Positions 8,348 through 17,420 of a stretch of 48,131 nucleotides of DNA are shown in pieces (position 1 is the stretch's first letter; each line of letters begins with the position of its first letter). The notes under the pieces are model-generated. The model saw nothing but the letters and a program-made list of their open reading frames with translations. It ran no database searches and was not told the origin of the DNA. The translations under genes and the position numbers were made by a program. Origin of the DNA: JBFLVU01 sp964589625 (lineage in GTDB: Bacteria > Acidobacteriota > UBA4820 > DSQY01); contig CAZPSH010000021.1 in the NCBI GenBank assembly GCA_964589625.1, positions 1 to 48,131 on the forward strand. The letters run 5' to 3'.

Positions 8348-8378
8348 GGGGTTCATCTCCTCCCTTTCTCTCGCCCGC

Positions 8379-9929
8379 TCAAGGGATGGCCACGCCGGGA
8401 GGCTCGACCACCGCCATGGTGAGCATGCCTCCGGGGAAGAGGTCGAAGTTCACGATCTCTCTTTCGTTGTGGGAGTGCCACATGAAATAGAGGCCGCCGT
8501 TTGCGTTGAATCCCCCGTCCCCCGGCGGGAGGGCGCCCGCGCTGCCGAGGTTGGGGCTGCCGCTGTAAAACATGCCGAAGGTAAGGGATTGCTGGGCAGG
8601 CAGGACAACGGGGATCGGAACGCCATGGTCCGTGTGGGCGAGGATCGTTCCCGCGGCCCAGTTCTGCGCCGCCGTCCCCTCTTGGGCCCTCAGAATCGTA
8701 AACGTGTCGGAGGTTCCGGCGTGGCTGAGGACGACGACCTCTCGGTTCGGATCGTGGTCCGGTGTCGGAAACGCGGGATCCCAGAGGATGGCCCGGAAGC
8801 CGTAGGGATACTTGCGCCCCTCGCCGGCTGGGAGGGTCGTCGTCGTGTCGCCGGACGCCAGCGGCGTCGCAAGGGCGGATTGGGCGTAGAGTTCGTGGCT
8901 CTGGAGGGCCTTGTTCGCATCGGGGTTGATGACGCCCAGGGTGTGGCCGTACACGTCCCATCCCAGGCCGTATGCCGTCCAGGTGAACAGGGCGTCGTAG
9001 GTCTCCCCTGGGTGGACCGACAGGGTGAAGTTGGATTCCGCGATGTCCGGCCCCGCCCCGGGAGCGCTCTCCAGAAGCCGCGCATTCCGAGCGATCAGGA
9101 GATGGTTGTTTCCGTGGGTGTGGTAGGGGTGGGCATCGTGGCCCGTCCCGATGACCCGCAGGAGAACCACCTCTTCCGGGTGCATTCGAGGAAGGCACGA
9201 GTAGGGCTGGTGGGGAAGCCAGGGGACGCCGTCGGCGGCCATGGTATCGGGACCGGTGCGACCGTTGATGAACCAGTAAACCGGCCACCATTTGGTGTTG
9301 TCCACGGCCTGTCCGAACTCGGTCTTGTTGTGGACGTCCACGTCCATGTCGCTCAGTACGAAGAGGTACTCGTGGTCAAAGGCCGTGTCGGGGTGGCTGT
9401 AGGCCCAGGTGGGCTGGCCCTGGGGCCGGACGATCAGCGCGCCCACGAGGCCCATTTCCACCTGGAGTTCGGGGCTGGTGCCGCTGTAGTACGTGTAGGT
9501 CCCAGGCCGGGAAGCCACGAACCGGTACGTGACCGTTCCTCCCGATGCCGCGGCCTCCTGGGTCAAAAGCCCGGGAGAGCCTCCGATTGCCTCCACACCC
9601 TCTTGTCCGGGAAAAAGGATGGAGGCTGGAACGGTGAGCGTGTTTTCGAGCGTCACGGTGACCAACTGTCCCTGCTCCACGATGAGGGTCGGCCCGGGGA
9701 ACTGCATGAGGCCCCCGCTTTGTGCGTACCCCCACATGTAGACGCTGCCCCCGTCCGCGGTGCTGATGTAGCCGTCCCGGGTGGCCAAGCTGAAGTTAGG
9801 CCCGGTGAGTCCGGAGATGGCCGCCTGGGTGGCGGCGGCGAAGCCGCACACCGCCACCACAGCAACCGCCCACAGGAGCACCCGGGATCCCGATCTCTTC
9901 GGAATTCCTTGGGTAATCGTGCTCATCAT
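8379..9929 (-). CDS. Multicopper-oxidase-like protein with a partial ligand set and an inserted domain
   Basis: A 516-residue protein with an N-terminal signal (about residues 15-37). The cupredoxin domains carry YYSGTSPELQVEMGL (147-161) instead of an N-terminal HCH, then a His-rich HDAHPYHTHGNNH (264-276), and finally WHSHNEREIVNFDLFPGGM (484-502). In the last motif the HCH of true oxidases reads HSH, so the type 1 copper Cys is lost. Residues about 352-435 (LASGDTTTTLPAGEG... FTILRAQEGTAAQNWAAGT) look like an inserted beta module of the kind seen in phage tail-fibre proteins. The pattern resembles the OmpB/MofA-like multicopper proteins linked to metal redox chemistry (from memory). Two adjacent ATG codons occur; the first (9929) has AAGG upstream. 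Confidence 0.85.
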   Translation of the reverse strand: MMSTITQGIPKRSGSRVLLWAVAVVAVCGFAAATQAAISGLTGPNFSLATRDGYISTADGGSVYMWGYAQSGGLMQFPGPTLIVEQGQLVTVTLENTLTVPASILFPGQEGVEAIGGSPGLLTQEAAASGGTVTYRFVASRPGTYTYYSGTSPELQVEMGLVGALIVRPQGQPTWAYSHPDTAFDHEYLFVLSDMDVDVHNKTEFGQAVDNTKWWPVYWFINGRTGPDTMAADGVPWLPHQPYSCLPRMHPEEVVLLRVIGTGHDAHPYHTHGNNHLLIARNARLLESAPGAGPDIAESNFTLSVHPGETYDALFTWTAYGLGWDVYGHTLGVINPDANKALQSHELYAQSALATPLASGDTTTTLPAGEGRKYPYGFRAILWDPAFPTPDHDPNREVVVLSHAGTSDTFTILRAQEGTAAQNWAAGTILAHTDHGVPIPVVLPAQQSLTFGMFYSGSPNLGSAGALPPGDGGFNANGGLYFMWHSHNEREIVNFDLFPGGMLTMAVVEPPGVAIP

Positions 9930-9972
9930 GGTCCTTCGCTCCCTTCCGAGGGATCCGACGCCCGTTCAAGCC

Positions 9973-11199
9973 TCACGGCGTAATCCGGATCTCGGTCATC
10001 ATTCCGCCGAAGTCCTCGTTGTCGTTGCTCAGCTGGTTCAGGTTGGTCCCGTACAGGCAGTACGTTCCGGGGGGAACGCCGGCGGTGTCCAGGATCACGT
10101 CCACAGACTGGCCCCCTCCGAGGGTCAAGGACTGGGTCGTGTAGTAGAGGTTCTTGCCAAGCAGGGGCCCGGGGCCGTCCGGATCGGGGCCGCGCAGCTG
10201 CCTCGCGCCCTGGCCGACGACCGTCATGGGGATTCCGGCGATGCCGACCGTGTAGAACTCTCCGGTGGCGAGGCTGGAAATCCGAAGAAGGATCTTCTGG
10301 CCCTGGCTCGCGGTCACGAGGGCGTTCACCTTCTGGGAAGGCCTCCCGGCGTTGTTGAGGATGTTCCCCGTGTTCACCGTGTCCGGATATCCGCGCCCGT
10401 TGATCATGGGGTAGGTGTCGTGCATGTAAGCGAAGTCGAGGGGCTGGACGTTCTCGCTGGACCAGTGGAAGCGCGGGTCGAAGGAGGTCACCTGGATGGG
10501 GAAATCCACGTCGTAAAAAGTGGAGCCGTCCTCGTCGTTGTAGGCGTACTTGTACCCCGCCTGGTGGACGAAGCCGTTGGAGAAGGTCGTCCCGGGCGGC
10601 AGCATGTCCTGCCGGGGCCTGACGTACAGGATCCCGAGCATTCCCATCTGCATGTGCTCGGTGGCCTCCACGTGGCAGTGGTACATGAAGGTGCCCGGCT
10701 CGACCAGGTTGTAGTAGTAGGTCAGAGACTCGCTCATGTTGATGGAGATGGAGGCCATGGGCTCGCCGTCGAAGATCACGGCGGCGTTGGGGAAGCCGTG
10801 GAAGTGGACGCTGTGAGGATCGAAAAGGTCGGGGCGCATGAACATGCCCGTGTTCGTCAGCGTCAGAAAAACCTTCTGGCCTTCTCGAAAGACGAGGGGA
10901 GGGGCCGGTGTCTCCGCGGCGAGCCTCCCGACGATCAAGGCCGAATCGTCGTTGATCCCTGTCAGGTCCGAGAAGCCGAAGGCGTACATGTCCAGTCCGT
11001 CGGCCATTCTCACGTAGCCGTCTCCGCCGGAGAGGTGGTAGCACACGTAATCGTTGTTGACGATGCCGTCTCCGTCCGTGTCCACCCCGTCGGTGTCGGG
11101 GGGGCATTGCACGAAGACGTGGGCCTTGGCCGTTTGCGCCCCCAAAAGGAGCAGGAGCCCGAGGACCAGGGCGGAAAGCCAGATCTTCCTTCCTCGCAT
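9973..11199 (-). CDS. Multicopper-oxidase-like protein with an intact N-terminal copper-ligand cluster
   Basis: A 408-residue protein with a signal peptide (residues 1-26, ending AKA-H). A short Asp-rich repeat (DTDGVDTDGDG, 36-46) suggests calcium binding. The first cupredoxin domain has SVHFHG (His132, His134) and HCHVEATEHMQMGM (174-187), which supplies type 2/3-like His pairs plus a type 1-like Cys/His/Met set. The spacing HCH-x5-H differs from the usual HCH-x3-H. The C-terminal domain lacks matching His residues; the equivalent place reads YCLYGTNLNQLSNDNEDFGGMM (split here for length: Cys381, Met400). The ATG at 11199 has GGGAGAG upstream; an in-frame ATG 56 codons earlier lies inside the preceding gene. 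It is the first of three tandem paralogues, 32 bases after the giant gene. Confidence 0.87.
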   Translation of the reverse strand: MRGRKIWLSALVLGLLLLLGAQTAKAHVFVQCPPDTDGVDTDGDGIVNNDYVCYHLSGGDGYVRMADGLDMYAFGFSDLTGINDDSALIVGRLAAETPAPPLVFREGQKVFLTLTNTGMFMRPDLFDPHSVHFHGFPNAAVIFDGEPMASISINMSESLTYYYNLVEPGTFMYHCHVEATEHMQMGMLGILYVRPRQDMLPPGTTFSNGFVHQAGYKYAYNDEDGSTFYDVDFPIQVTSFDPRFHWSSENVQPLDFAYMHDTYPMINGRGYPDTVNTGNILNNAGRPSQKVNALVTASQGQKILLRISSLATGEFYTVGIAGIPMTVVGQGARQLRGPDPDGPGPLLGKNLYYTTQSLTLGGGQSVDVILDTAGVPPGTYCLYGTNLNQLSNDNEDFGGMMTEIRITP

Positions 11200-11231
11200 G
11201 GGGGTCTCTCCCTTTCTCACTGAGTCTGCGC

Positions 11232-14200
11232 TCACGGGCAGCCCTGCCCCACGTTGGGGGTGAGGCCGCACAGGTTCCGCGTCCTCACGACGTAGTAAAA
11301 GACCTCGCCCGAAGCGGGGCTTTCCGTAATCGTGGCACCTGGTACGGAAAGCGCGGAGGCCACGCACGCCGCGGCCGAAAAGTCCGAGGCGGTGGTGCTT
11401 CGGACGAGATCGTAGGTGACGGCGACGGATCCAGGCGCCGCGGGGGCGCTCCAGGTAAAGTCCGTGGAGGCCGAACCCGACAAGGCGAGGAACCTCGCCG
11501 CGCCCGGAGCGGACCAGACCGACGGGTCGGCGGGGCGACAGTCGATGGCGTCGTAGGCCGCGTCACCGTCGGCGTCTGGCATGGCCTCGGGCGCCGCGGA
11601 AGCGGTGTTGTCCGCGGGATCCGTCTCTTGGACGGCCCCGTCCACGGTAGTCGTCGTGGGCACGGGACCGGGGGTCGAAGGGGTGATCGTGAGGACCACC
11701 ACCGCCGTTTCGCCTGGGGCCAGAGAGCCCACGTCGGCCGCCACCACGGATTCCCCGGGCGCAAGCGGTCCGCGAGTGCCGGCGACGGAGCCCGTCCGCA
11801 GGGTGCCCTTGGAGGCGGTGGCGTGGATCAGGCCCGCCCCGCCAGGAAGTTCGGTGACGGCCACCACTCCGTCCGCGCCGTTGGGGCCCGAGTTCGTGAC
11901 GGTCACGGTCAGTGTCAGGGGCTGGCCCACGGCCACGGGATCGGGGAAGGCCGTGAGGGCGACCTGAAGGTTCGCGAGGGGGAGGAAGGCGGGATGCAGT
12001 TCGTCCGCGCCCGCGTCGGGGTAGAAGAAGCGTGGCCGGACCTGTCCATCGAAATCCTGGGCCAGTTCGGGAACCGAGTACCCCACTCCCGGGGTCCAGG
12101 AGGAACTGCGACCCAGATTGAAGGCCGAGGACGACGTGGTGGAGAGGTGGTAGTCGCCCGCGGAGGGATAAATGGGGTCGAAACGGACGGAGATGTGCGT
12201 TCCGCCTTCGTCGAGGACCGCCGCGGCGGCCAGGGCGTTGAAGTAGGGCGTGACGAACAGCGGGTCGGCCGAGGTATTCGTGGCGGCGTACCCTGCCGTG
12301 GTCGAGAGGACGCAGTACTGGGGATTCAGCGCCTCGGGAGAGGGAGCGTCCTCCACGAAGAGGTCCTGGTAGAGCCCGGCCGGGTTGGCCATCAGGCCGC
12401 CCGCGCCGGCGTTGGCCGCCGGGTCGTAGTACCAGGACCGGTTCTGCCACAGGATGCAGTCTTCCAGGACGGGGTCCGAATAGGTCTGGGTGAACCCGGG
12501 AATGTTGCGCAGGGCCAGACTGTGGTAGGCGGCCACGATTCCTGAGGCGCGGGGCGTGGAGACCGTCTGCCCGGCGCCGAAGGCCGTGATGGCCGTGGCC
12601 GTGCTGTCGTTGTGGGCGATGGTGTTGTTCGTGAGGTCCACCCGCGCCGCGTCCTGAAGGATGATCCCGGCGCCGGAGTGGGCCGCCACGTTGTTGGAGA
12701 TGATGTTGTTGTGGATCTTGAGCTGGTACCAGGAGCCGGGGGTCGTCGGAGCCGCTTCCACGTCGGCTCCGTTGAAGCCCATGACGCGGATCGCGCCGCC
12801 CTTGCCCGCGCCGGCGATGTTCCCTTGGAAGAGGTTGGAATCCACGGTGACGTCCCCGGCGCCGGTGCCGAGGGCGCCGCCCACGCCCGGACCACCGAGC
12901 CACAGTCCGCCGCCCTCGCCGCCGATCTGGAGTCCGGAGAAGACCTCGTTGAAGGTGATCCGATTGCGGGCGATGGTGCCGCCGCCGCTGAGACCTTCGT
13001 GGAGGATGCCGCCGCCGTTGAAGCGGGAGAGGTTGCCGGAGATGAGGTTATCGGTGATGGCGTACCCGTCCTGCCCGGTGAAGATGGCGATGCCGCCCGC
13101 GCCGTCCACACCGCCGTTCTTGGCGATTTCGCAGTGGCGGATGGACACGTTCGTGTTGCTGGTGACCTGGTCGTTGCGGCCGAGGGAGATCCCCCCGGCG
13201 AACATGCCCTGGTTCCCCCGGATCTTCATGTTGCTGATCTCGGTGTAGTGGGCCAGGGTGTCCACCGCGATTCCACCACCGGTGATCGCCCCGGTTACCT
13301 GGAATCCGTCGATGTGGGCCGAAAGTCCGGCCGAGAAGGGGTGTCCCGGAGCGTTGCCGAACACCAAGAACCCGGGTGCCTCGGTGGCGGCGAAGGGATC
13401 GGCCCCAAGAATGGAGACCACCTTGGCGTGCCAGGCGGGCAGCGCGTCCACGGAAAGGGGCTGGGCGTTGAGGATCGTGTTGTCCGTTCCCGATCCTTGG
13501 ACCGTCACGGGCTTGTAGACGATGGGGTTCTCGTTGTAGACGCCCGGAGCAACGAGGATGAGGCACCCGTCGGCGGCCGCGTCGATGGCGGCCTGGATGG
13601 TGGCGTACTGGGAGGGGACGCGCAGAACGCAGTCGTTGGCGCAGTCGATGACGTGCAAGGTCAGGCCCGTGGTGGAGGTGCGCCCCGTATCGGCCCGGGT
13701 GACCATCAGCTGGCCGGTGGTCGAAGCGGCAGGGACCGTAGCCTCGATGGTGGAATTGGTCCAGCTCACGATGGCGAGGGGTACCCCGCCCAGCGTGATG
13801 AGGCTGAAGCCGGGGTCGTAGGGTCCGAACCCATAGTCCCTCTGCACGGTGGTCTCGTTTCCGGGACCGGCCGGCAGGTTTGGGTCGTAGAGGGGGTTGG
13901 GCACGCTGACGAGACCCTTCGAGGTGACGGTGATGGTCCCGCCCGTGTCGCAGACGACCGGCCCGCCGCTGGGTGCATTCCCGTCCACCGAGGCGATGCC
14001 GGGGGTTCCCGCCGGGGCCTCCACGTCGAGGTTCCGGTAGGGATACCCGACCATGGCCGCGATAGGGACGATGGGGGTGTCAAGATAAGTCACCGTACCC
14101 GCGTAGTAGTGAAGGGTCCAGGAAACCTGGGCGAAGTTGGGGTCCCAATGGGGGTCCAGGATCTTCTTCGTGGGGTCCCCGGGGAAGGCCGGATCCTGCA

Positions 14201-17114
14201 TGAGCGGGTGGTTCAGAACTACGGTGACCATGTGGGGCGCCACGCCGGAAGGCGCGGGTGCGTTGACGGTAAAGGTGGAGGGGAGCATGGCGTTGTAGGC
14301 GCCCCATTCGTCCGTGTAGACGCGGGCGATTTCCACGCCGTTCCAGTCCTGGAAGGAAAGGGGCAGCCAGGAGGGCGCCGACTTCTCGCCGAAGTTCGGG
14401 CTCGCCGCGTTGAATTCGGCCGTCAGGTCGTTGTTGACGAAGCCCACGGCCCGTGCCGCTTTGGGCACCTCGGTAAGGACGAAGAAATTGACGGGCGCAT
14501 TGGAAGCGTCCGTGAGCCGGACCTGCTTGAGGTTGCACAGGGGCCTCGCGGTGCCCGCGTAGGGGGCGGGGATCCCCGGGAAGAGGGCCAGTTCCGGAGG
14601 AACGATGTACGGAATGGAAAGGCCCTCAAAGGAGGCCGGGAGGTTGTCCGCGGTGCCCACGCAGATGGCGGGGACCAGGTCCTGGGTGGGGGGAATGTAG
14701 CTGTCCCCGTAGTCCACGTTCTTGTCCTCTTCCTTCAGGAGGGTGTAGCCGGGGGGAGTGGCCGCCTCCACGATGTACATCCCGCGTGGGAGCGGGACCG
14801 GTTCGTCGCCCGGCAGGGCGTTGGCCAGGCCCGCGGGGAAATAATCTCCGAAGGCGAAGCCGCCGTCGAAGACGCCGGGGCGAATCTGGTTCCACGTGCC
14901 GTAGTTGTCGAAGCATTCGCGGGCGGGATTCCCATGGATGACGGGAAGGGTCTGACCGCACCCCGTGGGCATGTTGTCGTCCCAGGAGTCGGAGGAGGCG
15001 ATCTGGACCGCGTCACCGGGGTTAAAGAGGGGATCGGCCGGGTGCCGGTCCACGTCCTCGCTACCTTGGGCGCCCCCGTCGGCCCAGCCGAAGGGATAGT
15101 TGTCCACGTCGGCCAGGTCGGGGGCTCCGCTTCCGTTGAGATCGTCGATCACCGCATCGATGTTGGCGTCCAGGTAGAGGGCCACCTGCACCCTCGGAAC
15201 ACCGGGCTCCCAGTTTTCTCCGGCGGCCCAGCGCGGATCGTTTTCCGCGCGGGTGGTGGCGTAATACACGATGCCACTGATTCCGCCGTTTTCTCCGGGG
15301 CCGTACAAGACCTTCCCGTAGTCGGAGTAATTGGACTGGTTCAGGAAGAGCATGAGAGCTTGGGTCAGGACAGGACCCGTTTCCGTGGTCGATAGGTTGT
15401 TTCCGGTATTGGGGTTGTTGACGGGAACCGACGAGGGTGCCGTGCCGTAGGGCCAGTTGGGCGGGTCCACCTGGGGCCGGGGTGTCAACTTGTCGAAGGA
15501 CGGATAGTTCCATCCCGCGTGGGGACCGAGGGCGCCTCCCGCGTCCACCACGTTCGTCACCCCTGTGGGTCTGTAGCGCGTGTAATCCACCTCGGCGATC
15601 AGCCACTTGAAGAAGGGGAATACCTCGGAAAACTGGAAGTTCCCTGCTACATCCGTGGCCTGGGCCTGGTAGATCATTCCGTTTCGGTATCGAAGGAGGA
15701 CGGCCTGGTTGTCGATTCCCAGCTCTTCAGGATCCCGGAAGCCGTTCCCGATGTGGGACGGAATGTGGGTGGGGCCTCCGTCGTCCCAGAAGACGCTACC
15801 TTCGTAGTTGCCGAACCAACGGAAGGCGAGCACGTTTCCGAGCTCCACCGCCTCGCCGGTGCCTCCGCCCCCCGCGGGCACGACGACGGACTGGAAGCCA
15901 AAGAGCGCGTCGAGGGGGATGTCCCACCAGACCAGCTGATAGGTTCCCGGGGGGATCCCTGAGATCGAGAACTCACCCGTGTCGGGGTTGCAGGGGGCAG
16001 CGTACAGGCCCTGGCCCGTGGCCGGGTCGTTCAGGCCGACCCAGGCCTCCCCGACGGGCTCGCCCACGGCGAACTGCTGGTTAGAGGGGGGCGCGCCGAA
16101 GTGGTTGTAGCGGAGGTACCCGTGCAGGGAGCCGGTGCCGGCGGGAGGGGTCGCCAGCCACGGCAGTTTGGGCTCGACGGGGCCCGTGGCGTCCGGGTTC
16201 ACGAAGCCGAAAAAGCAGTGCCAGGAACCGGGGCCCCACCCTTCGGTGAAGAATTGGGGCTCTCCCGCCCGCACCCAGGCGTCGACGGTGGGAGTGCCCT
16301 CGATGGTGGCCGTCTGGATCCAGTTGGTGGCATCCTCCGGAATGATGATGACCCCGTATTTGCCCTGGGGGAGATATTTGATGAGGGCCTCCCCGACCTG
16401 GAGCCCGTAGGGGTTCAGGAGGGGATCGTTTACCTCGTCCGCGCCGATGGTCGTGACGGACCCCGTGCCGATCTGATCCGGCACCGGATTCCCGTCCACA
16501 TCCAGGACGGGGGTGCCGTCCGGGTTGTACTGGTAGGTGGTCCCGAGGGGATTGCCGAAGGCATCCACGCTCACGGGACCCGCAAAATCCGCAAGAACCA
16601 CGCTGAAGTGGCCCAGACCTGGTTCGCCGACGTCGGGCACGTTGTTGATCGTGTTGTGGTCGACGAAGCAGAAAAGGAAGATCTGCGAGGTCTCCAATGG
16701 GAGAGGCTCCACCGTGACGTAGACGCTGTTCTGGCCGATGTCCACCAGCTGGCCACTGATGCTGTAGTCCGCGGCCGGGAGGACCGAGACCACGAACCGC
16801 ATATCGTCCGGGAGGCCCGGGACGGAGACCGTGTGGAAGATGGAGTTCCCCTTCGCTACCACGGGCGCATAGCTCTTGTGGATGACCGTCCCGATGCTGT
16901 CCGTCACCGGAAGCCCCGGAACCGTGTGCTCCGTGGTGTCCTCCTCGATGAGGTAGCGGAACCCGCTCACGTTGTTCCCCGCTGGGTCCCTGACCACAAT
17001 GGTCAGCGGCGCCCGGGCCCAGGCGGTCAAGCCCGCGACCAGGAACAGGCACAGGGCGGACACCGTCAGGGCCATCTTCCGAAACGCTCCGATACCGATT
17101 CCCCGGTCGCTCAT
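11232..17114 (-). CDS. Giant exported modular protein (SdrD-like, IPT/TIG, parallel beta-helix, DUF11, FnIII-like)
   Basis: A 1,960-residue protein. The ATG at 17114 is followed by a signal peptide (about residues 14-34) and has GGAGAGG upstream. Approximate modules: an N-terminal beta region and carboxypeptidase-regulatory-like units (35-600, for example GSLHGYLRYN near 330 and GIPPGTYQLVWWD near 390); an SdrD B-like unit (about 610-795, GISGIVYY, VQVALYLDANIDAVIDDLNG); an IPT/TIG unit (about 1090-1155); a right-handed parallel beta-helix (about 1165-1670) opening with VPSQYATIQAAIDAAADGC and rich in N-N-I/L, GGG and G-G-I turns; a DUF11 unit (about 1716-1840); an Asp-rich loop; and a C-terminal FnIII-like module ending in two Cys. 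It is probably surface-displayed or secreted and may act as adhesin or scaffold. Its place ahead of three multicopper genes suggests a structural partner, which is inference. Confidence 0.88.
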   Translation of the reverse strand: MSDRGIGIGAFRKMALTVSALCLFLVAGLTAWARAPLTIVVRDPAGNNVSGFRYLIEEDTTEHTVPGLPVTDSIGTVIHKSYAPVVAKGNSIFHTVSVPGLPDDMRFVVSVLPAADYSISGQLVDIGQNSVYVTVEPLPLETSQIFLFCFVDHNTINNVPDVGEPGLGHFSVVLADFAGPVSVDAFGNPLGTTYQYNPDGTPVLDVDGNPVPDQIGTGSVTTIGADEVNDPLLNPYGLQVGEALIKYLPQGKYGVIIIPEDATNWIQTATIEGTPTVDAWVRAGEPQFFTEGWGPGSWHCFFGFVNPDATGPVEPKLPWLATPPAGTGSLHGYLRYNHFGAPPSNQQFAVGEPVGEAWVGLNDPATGQGLYAAPCNPDTGEFSISGIPPGTYQLVWWDIPLDALFGFQSVVVPAGGGGTGEAVELGNVLAFRWFGNYEGSVFWDDGGPTHIPSHIGNGFRDPEELGIDNQAVLLRYRNGMIYQAQATDVAGNFQFSEVFPFFKWLIAEVDYTRYRPTGVTNVVDAGGALGPHAGWNYPSFDKLTPRPQVDPPNWPYGTAPSSVPVNNPNTGNNLSTTETGPVLTQALMLFLNQSNYSDYGKVLYGPGENGGISGIVYYATTRAENDPRWAAGENWEPGVPRVQVALYLDANIDAVIDDLNGSGAPDLADVDNYPFGWADGGAQGSEDVDRHPADPLFNPGDAVQIASSDSWDDNMPTGCGQTLPVIHGNPARECFDNYGTWNQIRPGVFDGGFAFGDYFPAGLANALPGDEPVPLPRGMYIVEAATPPGYTLLKEEDKNVDYGDSYIPPTQDLVPAICVGTADNLPASFEGLSIPYIVPPELALFPGIPAPYAGTARPLCNLKQVRLTDASNAPVNFFVLTEVPKAARAVGFVNNDLTAEFNAASPNFGEKSAPSWLPLSFQDWNGVEIARVYTDEWGAYNAMLPSTFTVNAPAPSGVAPHMVTVVLNHPLMQDPAFPGDPTKKILDPHWDPNFAQVSWTLHYYAGTVTYLDTPIVPIAAMVGYPYRNLDVEAPAGTPGIASVDGNAPSGGPVVCDTGGTITVTSKGLVSVPNPLYDPNLPAGPGNETTVQRDYGFGPYDPGFSLITLGGVPLAIVSWTNSTIEATVPAASTTGQLMVTRADTGRTSTTGLTLHVIDCANDCVLRVPSQYATIQAAIDAAADGCLILVAPGVYNENPIVYKPVTVQGSGTDNTILNAQPLSVDALPAWHAKVVSILGADPFAATEAPGFLVFGNAPGHPFSAGLSAHIDGFQVTGAITGGGIAVDTLAHYTEISNMKIRGNQGMFAGGISLGRNDQVTSNTNVSIRHCEIAKNGGVDGAGGIAIFTGQDGYAITDNLISGNLSRFNGGGILHEGLSGGGTIARNRITFNEVFSGLQIGGEGGGLWLGGPGVGGALGTGAGDVTVDSNLFQGNIAGAGKGGAIRVMGFNGADVEAAPTTPGSWYQLKIHNNIISNNVAAHSGAGIILQDAARVDLTNNTIAHNDSTATAITAFGAGQTVSTPRASGIVAAYHSLALRNIPGFTQTYSDPVLEDCILWQNRSWYYDPAANAGAGGLMANPAGLYQDLFVEDAPSPEALNPQYCVLSTTAGYAATNTSADPLFVTPYFNALAAAAVLDEGGTHISVRFDPIYPSAGDYHLSTTSSSAFNLGRSSSWTPGVGYSVPELAQDFDGQVRPRFFYPDAGADELHPAFLPLANLQVALTAFPDPVAVGQPLTLTVTVTNSGPNGADGVVAVTELPGGAGLIHATASKGTLRTGSVAGTRGPLAPGESVVAADVGSLAPGETAVVVLTITPSTPGPVPTTTTVDGAVQETDPADNTASAAPEAMPDADGDAAYDAIDCRPADPSVWSAPGAARFLALSGSASTDFTWSAPAAPGSVAVTYDLVRSTTASDFSAAACVASALSVPGATITESPASGEVFYYVVRTRNLCGLTPNVGQGCP

Positions 17115-17168
17115 GTCAACCTCTCCATCCCTGCGGCAGGGTCTGGTCCCCGCGGGTCCGCGTTGTCC

Positions 17169-17184
17169 CGCGGCGGCCGCCGCG
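17169..17184 (-). repeat. 16-bp GC palindrome between the small first gene and the giant gene
   Basis: CGCGGCGGCCGCCGCG is its own reverse complement and directly follows the stop of the 68-residue gene. In RNA it can form a short hairpin without a U tract, so it could moderate read-through or stabilise the upstream message. Confidence 0.5.
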
Positions 17185-17391
17185 TCAGCTGCCTTCAACT
17201 TGGGTTTCCTCGCCCCGGGCCATGAGGGCCTCTGCGGCGCTACGGATCCTGTAGGCGCAATCTCGGGTGATGGCGTCAAATACGAGGCAGGCATCGCCGC
17301 CGTTCTCGGGCCCGCCCCAGTCGGCCAGCTCGAGAAGCCGGCGGGACACTTCGAGAACGTCCTCCACGTGTTGCCTGCACTCCGGCCACAT
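17185..17391 (-). CDS. Small 68-residue protein of unknown function, first gene of the sigma-54 operon
   Basis: A 68-residue, mostly helical soluble protein with three Cys (positions 5, 38 and 48: MWPEC, GGDACLV, RDCAY). The ATG at 17391 is chosen over an in-frame upstream ATG (17415) because AAGGGAGGG precedes it and because a sigma-54 promoter predicts transcription starting near 17410, inside the longer version. It lies 70 bases before the giant exported protein on the same strand. Composition is protein-like (a regular heptad of Leu/Val and charged residues), unlike shadow frames here. I do not recognise the family. It could be a small regulator or chaperone of the operon, but nothing in the sequence proves it. 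Confidence 0.62.
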   Translation of the reverse strand: MWPECRQHVEDVLEVSRRLLELADWGGPENGGDACLVFDAITRDCAYRIRSAAEALMARGEETQVEGS

Positions 17392-17420
17392 ACCGCCCTC
17401 CCTTGGGCTGACCATGTCAC

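Noticed and set aside
12612..15395. Very long plus-strand open frame (927 codons) opposite the giant protein gene
   Set aside because: It is a high-GC shadow of the minus-strand beta-rich gene: no SD, no recognisable domain, and odd Gly/Val/Asp/His-rich composition.
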